The notes under the pieces are model-generated. The model saw nothing but the letters and a program-made list of their open reading frames with translations, was not told the origin of the DNA and did not search any database. Position numbers and translations under genes: made by a program. From assembly GCF_037893015.1 (NCBI RefSeq), contig NC_133658.1, positions 170,990,659-171,054,658 on the forward strand: a DNA stretch of 64,000 nt, given 5' to 3'. Origin of the DNA: Macrotis lagotis (Eukaryota; Chordata; Mammalia; Peramelemorphia; Peramelidae). This document shows, in pieces, positions 57,720 to 64,000 of this stretch; the first letter of the stretch is position 1; every line of letters begins with the position of its first letter.

Positions 57720-58430
57720 AAAAATATATGTCTTGCATCCAGAAGACAAAGGAGAGAAGAGGGACAGGGGGAGGGGGGTGTGTGGGTGACAGAGGAGAGG
57801 ATAGATCATAGGAGAGGCTAGTCAGATATAACACATTTTCTTTTTTTTTTACTTTTTGCAAGGTGCTGGAATTGGGTGGTCTGTCTGGGACCTCTTGACC
57901 CCAGTGTTCTATCCTCTTTGCTACTTGGCTACCCCATAGAACATTTTTGAAGAGGGACAGAGTAAAAGGAGAGAGAAAATATAATAGATGGTAGTGGGGA
58001 GTAATGGATGGAAAGAATTACAATCAGCAACAAATGTAGAAAAATATGGAAGTAACTACTATGATAGACTTATGATAAAGAAAGTGATCCACCAAGACAG
58101 AGCTGATGGTATCAGAACACAGACTAAAACACATTTTTTTCGCTTTCTTTTACTTTATTTTTCATGAAGTTTTATATTTTTGTGGGGGGAGGGGAAATAT
58201 GTTCCTTTTTTTTTGTTTTTTAGATTTTTGCTAGGCAATGGGGTCAAGTGACTTGCCCAGGGCTACATGGCTAGGTAATTATTAAGGGTATGAGGCCAGA
58301 TTTGAACTCAGATACTCCTGACTCCAGGGCCGGTACTCTATTCACTGTGCCACCTAGCTGCCCCAATATATTTACTCTTAAACAAGAATATTTTAGTAAT
58401 GTGCAAATAAGATTAAAGAAAAAAAAGAAT
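57720..58430 (+). repeat. HAL1-like 3' region, sense copy
   Basis: gtcagatataacacattttc, gtaaaaggagagagaaaata, aaatatggaagtaactacta, agaacacagactaaaacaca. The order matches the minus-strand 3' region at 61.33-62.34 kb, including an antisense SINE-like module at 57850-57935. A CORE-SINE splits it at 58207-58364. Confidence 0.85.
58207..58364 (-). repeat. CORE-SINE
   Basis: Antisense copy inside the HAL1-like 3' region. Confidence 0.93.
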
Positions 58431-58439
58431 ATATGTCTT

Positions 58440-58772
58440 GGATAGAGCATCAGCCCTGGAATCAGGAGGACCTGAGTTCAAATGTGACCTCAGACACTTA
58501 ATAAATATCTATGTGACCTTGGGCAAATCACTTAACCCCATTGCCTTGTAAAAACTAAAAGATAAAAACAAAAGAATATGTCTTTAAAAAAAATCTAAAT
58601 TGGAGCACAATGGATAGAGCACCGGCCCTGGAGTCAGGAGGACCTGAGTTCAAATCCAGCCTTGGACATTTAGTAATTGCCTAGCTGTGTGGCCTTGGGC
58701 AAGCCACTTAACCCCATTTGCCTTGCAAAAAAACTAAAAAAGTAAAAAAAATTGCTTTTCATTTATTTAAAA
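58440..58772 (+). repeat. Two consecutive head-truncated CORE-SINEs
   Basis: 58440-58572 (starts ggatagagcatcagccc, flanks gaatatatgtctt / gaatatgtcttt). 58603-58772 (starts ggagcacaatggatagagc, flanks aaaaaatctaaatt on both sides). Confidence 0.9.
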
Positions 58773-58887
58773 AAAAATCTAAATTACTGCATAGCTTTCC
58801 AGGCTATCTACATCAGTATCTTCAAGCTGTTTACCTTTTCCCTTTCTATTGCAATAATTTTTGCTTATAGCTTTAGAATTCATTCTT

Positions 58888-59039
58888 TTTGTTTGATTGT
58901 TTTTGTAAGGCAACAAGGGTTTAGTGACTTGCCCAAGGTCACACAGCTAGGTAATTATTAAATGTGTAAGGTTGCATTTAAACTCAGGTCCTCCTGCCTA
59001 AAGGGCCAGTGATCTATTCACTGTGCCACCTACCTATCC
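58888..59039 (-). repeat. CORE-SINE with 17-bp TSD
   Basis: Diverged antisense copy. Target duplication ctttagaattcattctt at 58871-58887 and 59040-59056. Confidence 0.95.
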
Positions 59040-59244
59040 CTTTAGAATTCATTCTTGAGAACTTCTCATTCTTTTTGGGTCATCTTCCACTATTAAATAT
59101 TATGCCATTTGATATTACAATCTTTGAAATCTCCTCTCCCAAATTTAGCCAACTACTGCTGGCTTTCATCTCCATCACAGATTTTCAGATAAATTGGTCA
59201 TAACTTCTGAGATTTCTGTAGTTTCTATTTCAGCAATCAGTTAA

Positions 59245-59447
59245 GAACAATAGCACTTAATGACCAAAAAATGCTTTATAAATATTATCTCATTTAATTC
59301 TCATAACTCTGTTAGGAGGGTGCTATTATTATCCTCATTCTACAAAAGAGAAAACCAAGACTCAGGGGTGAAGTACCTTGTCCAGGGTTACAAAACTAGT
59401 AAGATCTAAGTCAGAATTTGAACTCTTCTTGATTCCAGTACTTAGAG
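59245..59447 (-). repeat. MIR-like SINE
   Basis: atgctttataaatattatct, ctattattatcctcattcta, ccagggttacaaaactagta. Its head end borders the DNA transposon insertion. Confidence 0.82.
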
Positions 59448-59992
59448 TAGGGCTGTCCAAAATAATGACTGGAGGAACAGCATATGGCCCACAGTGCAAT
59501 CTTATGTGGACTGCCTGTGGGTTTGAATTTTCACTAGCGAAAAAATAAAATAATAATTTGCATGGAATGTGTATTAGATTTTTAAATTTCTTCACTAATA
59601 AATAATCTCCTTGATGTTAATTTTCTTTGGTATTAGCAGTATTACAAATGGAACATACTGCATGGAATTTTCAATTATCTGTGGGATGCATTCAGTCTGT
59701 ATAATGCAGACTAGTCAGTATGCACCTACCTTTATACAGTTGTGTTGTCACTTTGCTGTTTTGTGTTTGCTTTCATGCTTTGTGATTTTACCTATCATAT
59801 TGACAATTCATGTTCCCCCACTTTCTAAGAAGTTAAAAGTACCATGACTTTTTTGTTGTGCTAGCTATACCTAACACAAAACTACAAATTAATTATTATA
59901 TTACTGTACTATTTTTAAATTCTGGCTGTAGCCCTTGAATAATTATTTTATTTTATTGTGAGCCTAAGATAACCTAAGGTAGGACAGCCTTG
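59448..59992. mobile_element. Non-autonomous DNA transposon, probably hAT
   Basis: Short inverted ends share ggctgtcc: tagggctgtcc at 59448-59458 and, read inward on the other strand, caaggctgtcc at 59992-59982. They are flanked by 8-bp repeats acttagag (59440-59447) and acttaggg (59993-60000), one mismatch. Eight-base duplications point to hAT. The 545-bp interior has open frames of up to 78 codons on both strands that I cannot match to a transposase. Confidence 0.72.
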
Positions 59993-60000
59993 ACTTAGGG

Positions 60001-60275
60001 AAAGGTCCAGAAAAGCCACAGCCCTTGTCACATCTTCATTCTTTGAAAGATAAAATTACCATTTAGACAAGTTATAATTTTATTAGCTATTCTGCTGTTA
60101 GCAGAGACAGAACACCAGTGGATGTCTGGATAGCTAATGTACCACATTTTAATATCATGCTTTTATACGAAGAGGTAGAGTTACATTTTACCTAGTTTTA
60201 TTATACCTATGAGATCAAATTAGTCTCCTTGCATTTAGATCAGTTTATGACTCATTCTGTAGGTTTATCTATATC
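60001..60275. other. No feature recognised
   Basis: Unassigned AT-rich sequence. Confidence 0.35.
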
Positions 60276-60277
60276 CT

Positions 60278-60454
60278 TTTTTGTATTTTCTTTTTTCCAA
60301 TTATATGTAAAAATAGTCTTCAACATTTATTTTTGCAAGACAATGGGGTTAAGTGACACAGTTAAGTAATTATTAAGTATCTGAGGTTACATTTGAACTC
60401 AGTTCCACCTGCCTCCAGGGCTGGTGCTCTATCCACTGCACCACGTAACTGCCC
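60278..60454 (-). repeat. Short L1 type-C piece and CORE-SINE
   Basis: 60278-60326: caattatatgtaaaaatagt. 60327-60454: antisense SINE with the core deleted to gtgacacagttaag. Confidence 0.8.
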
Positions 60455-60547
60455 ATGATAGACTTTTCATTCCTATATTCCAGGCTGTGATCTAGAAATG
60501 TAAATTCCATTTTCAGACATAGTATTCTTAGCATGTATTCACTCCCC

Positions 60548-61047
60548 AGAATTACTTTCCCTCATTCCCCCTTGCAATCCCCCCTTCTATATCATTGCAA
60601 TAGCTCATTGTAATAAAGAAAAATCTTATTATATAAAATATCTTGGCCTATTCCCCCTCTCCTTTTTCTTCCATTACATTTCCCTTTTTTCTATTGACTC
60701 CATTTTTACACCATATTTTATCTTCAAATTCAGCTTTCTCCTGTGCTTCAACTATAAAAGCTCCCTCTACCTGCTCTATTAACTGAGAAGATTCATATGA
60801 GTATTATCAGTGTCATTTTTCTATTCAGGAATACATGCAGTTCATCATCATTAAGTCCCTCATATTTCCCCCCTCTCCTCCAATCTCCATGCTTCACCTG
60901 AGTCCTGTATCTGAAGATCAAACCTTCTGTTCAGCTCTGGCCATTCCAAAAGGAACATTTGAAATTCCCCTGGTTCATTGAAAGTCCATCTTTTTCCCTG
61001 GAAGAGGACATTCAGCCTTGCTGGGTAGTTCATTCTTGGTTGCATTC
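60548..61047 (-). pseudogene. HAL1-like fragment: ORF1 C-terminus and downstream text
   Basis: Nearly the same as 62395-62855 (for example ccccctctcctccaatctcc and gaaagtccatctttttccct in both). The minus-strand open frame 60860-61045 is the ORF1 C-terminal domain (RFDLQIQDSGEAW). It is cut at the ORF1 side at 61047. Confidence 0.9.
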
Positions 61048-61330
61048 TTTTTTTTTTTTCAAAGAAACAAAGTAGAATGCTTATATTTAATGAATGTTTA
61101 CTTCAAGGAGAGAATGCCCCCAAAATGAAATGGACTATATCATAACAGGCAGAAAATCTTTTTATCTTTGTAAAAGTTAATTCCAACTCAGCTAAAGTAG
61201 TTGAGAAGCTGTTAAAATAGCTTTGAAATAGCCTATTAAAATAAACTATTAATGCCAAATATTAGGAAATAGATACAGTTTTGGAACCAACATGTTTGGT
61301 TCAGAGGAAAGAGCACTTTGGGTTTGGTGA
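61048..61330. other. No feature recognised
   Basis: T-run, then unassigned AT-rich DNA between two HAL1-like copies. Confidence 0.35.
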
Positions 61331-61521
61331 TAGTTTTTTTTTTTAATTTTCTAATTTTTTTATTCTCATTTCATACAAATGTGTTTTTTTACATTAATAA
61401 AATATACTTGTTTACAAGTAAACAAAATACCCCTCCCCCCATGAATATAGATAGACTTGCTTGGGCAAAAAAGTAAAGGGGAGAGAAAAAAATTAAAATT
61501 TAAAAAATAATAATAGTAATA

Positions 61522-61670
61522 ATTGTAGGTGTGGCCAGGTGACACAATGGAAGAAGCACCAGCCCTGGAGCCACGAGCACCAGAGTCCATATCCAGCCTC
61601 ATAAACCCAATAATCACCCAGCCATGTGACATGCAAGCCACCCGATCCCCACTGCCCTGCAAAAACCAAA
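61522..61670 (+). repeat. SINE-like module 1 in HAL1 3' region
   Basis: ggccaggtgacacaatggaa, caccagccctggagccacg, cagccatgtgacatgcaagc. A diverged CORE-SINE in the opposite orientation to the host. Confidence 0.8.
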
Positions 61671-61725
61671 AGGAAGAAAGAAAAAAAAAAGACCCAAAAT
61701 AAAATAAAATAGTAATAATAGTAGG

Positions 61726-61858
61726 GGTAGCTGGGTGGCAGACAGAGCATTGGCCCTTGAGCCAGGAGCACCTGGGTCCGAATCCAGCCCCAGACACCCA
61801 AAGATCCCCTTGCTATGTGGCCCCAGGCAGGCCACCCAGCCCCACTTGCCCTGCACCC
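61726..61858 (+). repeat. SINE-like module 2 in HAL1 3' region
   Basis: gtagctgggtggcagacaga, gagccaggagcacctgggtc, gctatgtggccccaggcagg. Followed, like module 1, by AATAAT repeats. Confidence 0.8.
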
Positions 61859-62068
61859 TACCCCAAATAATAATAACAAAAAATGTGCTTCAGTCTTTGT
61901 TCCAACACCATCAACTCTGTCATGAGTGGATCACATTCTTTATGATAAGTCCATCACAAAAGTTACTTCCATATTTTTCCAACGTTGCCATTGCTGATCG
62001 CAGCTCCCTCCTTTCTTATTTCTCCACTACCGTGTACTAAATTTTCTCTCTCCTTTCACTCTGACTCT

Positions 62069-62215
62069 GCTGTAGGGTCGCTGAGTGGTGCAGCAGACAG
62101 ATCCCTGGTCCTGGGGCCAAGAATCCCTGAGCCCCCATACCACCCCTTAGGCCCAGAATCCACCTAGCCCTATGGTCCTGGACAGGCCTTGCAATCCCAG
62201 CCCCTTGCAAGAAGT
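62069..62215 (+). repeat. SINE-like module 3 in HAL1 3' region
   Basis: gggtcgctgagtggtgcagc, tcctggggccaagaatccct, ctatggtcctggacaggcct. A counterpart in the same relative position occurs in the copy at 57850-57935. Confidence 0.75.
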
Positions 62216-62663
62216 AAGAAAAATATGTTATATCTGAACACTGTCCCCCCATGGTCCATCCTGTCCTCCTTTATTCACATCCCCACTCCTTCCCCCTGCT
62301 CCCCCCTCCTTCTTACTCCAGATGTCTATACCCCATTGAGTATATTTGCTGTTTCCTCTCCTAGCCATCTCTGATGGCTTTGCCTCCCCCCTTCCATATC
62401 ATTGCAATAGCTCATTGTAATAAAAGAAATCTTATTATGTGAAATATCTTGGACTATTCCCCCTCTCCTTTTTCTTTCTCCCTTTCCATTTCCCTTTTTT
62501 TCCTATTGACTCCATTTTTACACCATATTTTATCTTCAAATTCAGCTTTCTCCTGTGCTTCAACTATAAAAGCTCCCTCTACCTGCTCTATTAACTGAAA
62601 TGGTTCATATGAATATTATCAGTATCATTTTTCTATACATGTAGTTCATCCTCATTAAGTCCC

Positions 62664-63779
62664 TCATATTTCCCCCCTCTCCTCCAATCTCCATGCTTCA
62701 CCTGAGTCCTGTATCTGAAGATCAAACCTTCTGTTCACCTCTGGCCATTCCAAAAGGAACCTTTGAAATTCCCCTGGTTCATTGAAAGTCCATCTTTTTC
62801 CCTGGAAGAGGACATTCAACCTTGCTGGGTAGTTCATTCTTGGCTGCATTCTAAGCTCTTTTGCCTTCTGGTATATTATATTCCAAGCCCTCCGAGCTTC
62901 CAATGGTAGTTGCTGCTAAGTCCTGAGTGATCCTGACTGCAGCTCCACGATATTTGAACTGTGTCCTTCTGGCTGCTTGTAATATTTTCTCTTTGACTTG
63001 GGAGTTCTGGAACTTGGCTATAATATTCCTAGGGGTTGGTTTTTGGGGATCTCTTTCTCTGGGAAATCGGTGAATTCTCTCCATTTCTATTTTGCCCTCT
63101 GCTTCTAGAATATCAGGGCAATTTTCCTGTAGTAATTCTTTGAAAATGATGTCAAGGCTCGTTTCCTGATCATGACTTTCAGGTATTCCAATAATTTTCA
63201 AATTATCTTTCCTAAGTCTGTTTTCCATATCAGTTGTTTTTTCAATGAGATATTTCACATTTTCTTCTAATTTTTCATTTTTTTTTTGGTTTTGAAGTAT
63301 TGATTCCTGATTTCTGGTAAATTTATCAATCTCCCTGAATTCTATTCTTTGTCTGAAGGATTTATTCTCCTCGAGAGTTTTCTTATTTCTTTTTCCATCT
63401 GGCCAATTTTACTTTTTAAAGCATTCTTCTCCTCAATAACTTTTTTAACTGTTTTATCCATTTGACCTAAGCTGTTTTTTAGCATGCTATTTTCTTCAGC
63501 ATTTTTTTGGATTTCCTTGACTAAGCTGCTGACTTCATTTTCATGTTTTTCCTGCATCTCTCTCCTTTCTTTTCCCAGTTTTTCTTCCAACTCCCTCATT
63601 TGACTTTCAAAGTCTTTTTTGAGCTCTATCATAGCCTGAGCCCAATTTCTGTTTTTCTTGGAGTCTTTAGATGCAGGAGCTTGTGCTTCCTCATCTTCAG
63701 ACTGAGTATTTTGATCCTTCTTGGGCTCATTCGCAAAATATTTCTCAATAGTCTTCCTCTTATTTCTTTGCTTGTTCAT
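62664..63779 (-). pseudogene. HAL1/L1 ORF1p, two frameshifts
   Basis: Reads as an L1 ORF1 protein: basic N-terminus from ATG at 63779, a long Glu/Lys-rich coiled coil (63342-63690), an RRM-like middle with NLKIIGIPE (about 63190) and a C-terminal domain with RFDLQIQDSGEAW near the stop at 62664. About 370 codons, usual for the family. It falls into three open pieces (63779-63342, 63258-62851, 62903-62664). The first and third share a frame, so two small indels, near 63350 and 62905, break it. ORF1p of L1 is an RNA-binding trimer that packages the element's RNA. Confidence 0.9.
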
Positions 63780-64000
63780 TTTCCCAGCCTAAGCCTGTTT
63801 TTTTGGGGTGCTTCCTGAGCTTTTGGGACACTCCCACAAGGGTCTCAGTGTGTGAGGCTCTGTCCTCCCTCCTGGTCTGTGAATGACCATAAGCGCCCCC
63901 CTCTGCTATGGGGTTGAGGTGGGGGGGCCCTGTTGTTCTATGGTGGGGCCTAGACTGGGATCAGGATCTGAATGTGGTCAGAGCCCCAGAGTCCTGTTCC

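Larger units (their letters stand above)
61332..64000 (-). mobile_element. HAL1-like element (L1 relative with ORF1 but no ORF2)
   Basis: Minus-strand order: GC-rich 5' UTR (63780 to beyond the right edge), ORF1 (63779-62664), about 300 bases of post-ORF1 text, then a 3' region with GA-rich tract and SINE-like modules. It ends with an AATAAA-like signal near 61360 and an A-tail (T-run at 61332-61345). No endonuclease or RT text lies between ORF1 and the 3' region. That is the layout of half-L1 (HAL1) elements known from mammals including opossum, which depend on L1 for RT. A deleted L1 is the alternative, but the sense copy at 57.7 kb shares the same 3' region. Confidence 0.75.

Noticed and set aside
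61366..61879. Overlapping 128- and 143-codon minus-strand open frames
   Set aside because: They run through two SINE-like modules and repeated AATAAT spacers of the HAL1 3' region; no protein family resemblance.

Overview
The window reads as nuclear DNA of a marsupial. It is AT-rich and CpG-poor except for the first ~750 bases. It is packed with a tRNA-type CORE-SINE (head 'ggctaggtggc', B-box-like 'ggttcaaatcc', core 'acctagctgtgtggccttgg') that I know from marsupial genomes. It also holds mammalian L1, fossil L2, CR1/L3, MIR-like and MAR1-like repeats. The species cannot be settled from the sequence. Repeat names come from memory of the families and their sub-regions; none was checked against a library.

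Layout. Bases 1-750 are a CpG island holding the only host coding exon I recognise: exon 1 of PET117 (cytochrome c oxidase assembly factor) on the minus strand, with a clean splice donor. The rest of PET117 lies beyond the left edge, so the remaining ~63 kb is DNA upstream of its promoter. No other host exon, tRNA, rRNA or CRISPR array was recognised.

Bases 0.9-19 kb: SINEs, MIR/MAR1-like elements, L2 fragments, 3' ends of L1 elements and a local mosaic duplication near 8.7 kb. Bases 19.2-23.5 kb: a reverse-transcriptase relic of Ty3/gypsy type, then a long decayed minus-strand L1 with a large internal ORF2 deletion. Bases 27-38 kb: an L2 copy keeping recognisable RT sequence, two L1 ORF2 relics with nested insertions, and a CR1/L3 relic. 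Bases 39-46 kb: a MIR-SINE pair that appears to have given rise to a composite retrocopy 6.4 kb away, an ORF1-bearing L1/HAL1 relic, and a retroviral LTR fragment ending in an A-tail. Bases 46-57 kb: L1, L2, CR1/L3 and microsatellites. Bases 57.7-64 kb: three pieces of a half-L1 (HAL1-like) family, one with most of ORF1 and several SINE-like modules in its 3' region, and a DNA transposon with 8-bp target duplications.

No operon or multi-gene system is present. The history is one of nested retrotransposition next to a housekeeping promoter. L1 machinery probably mobilised the SINEs and apparently the LTR transcript. Four L1 3'-end types recur and are labelled here: A (ends 'aaactcaaaataaataaaat'), B (contains 'tgataggtagaaactactat'), C (antisense 'aattacatgcaaagatag') and D (contains 'acttataaatatgcatgtg'). 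These labels are mine.
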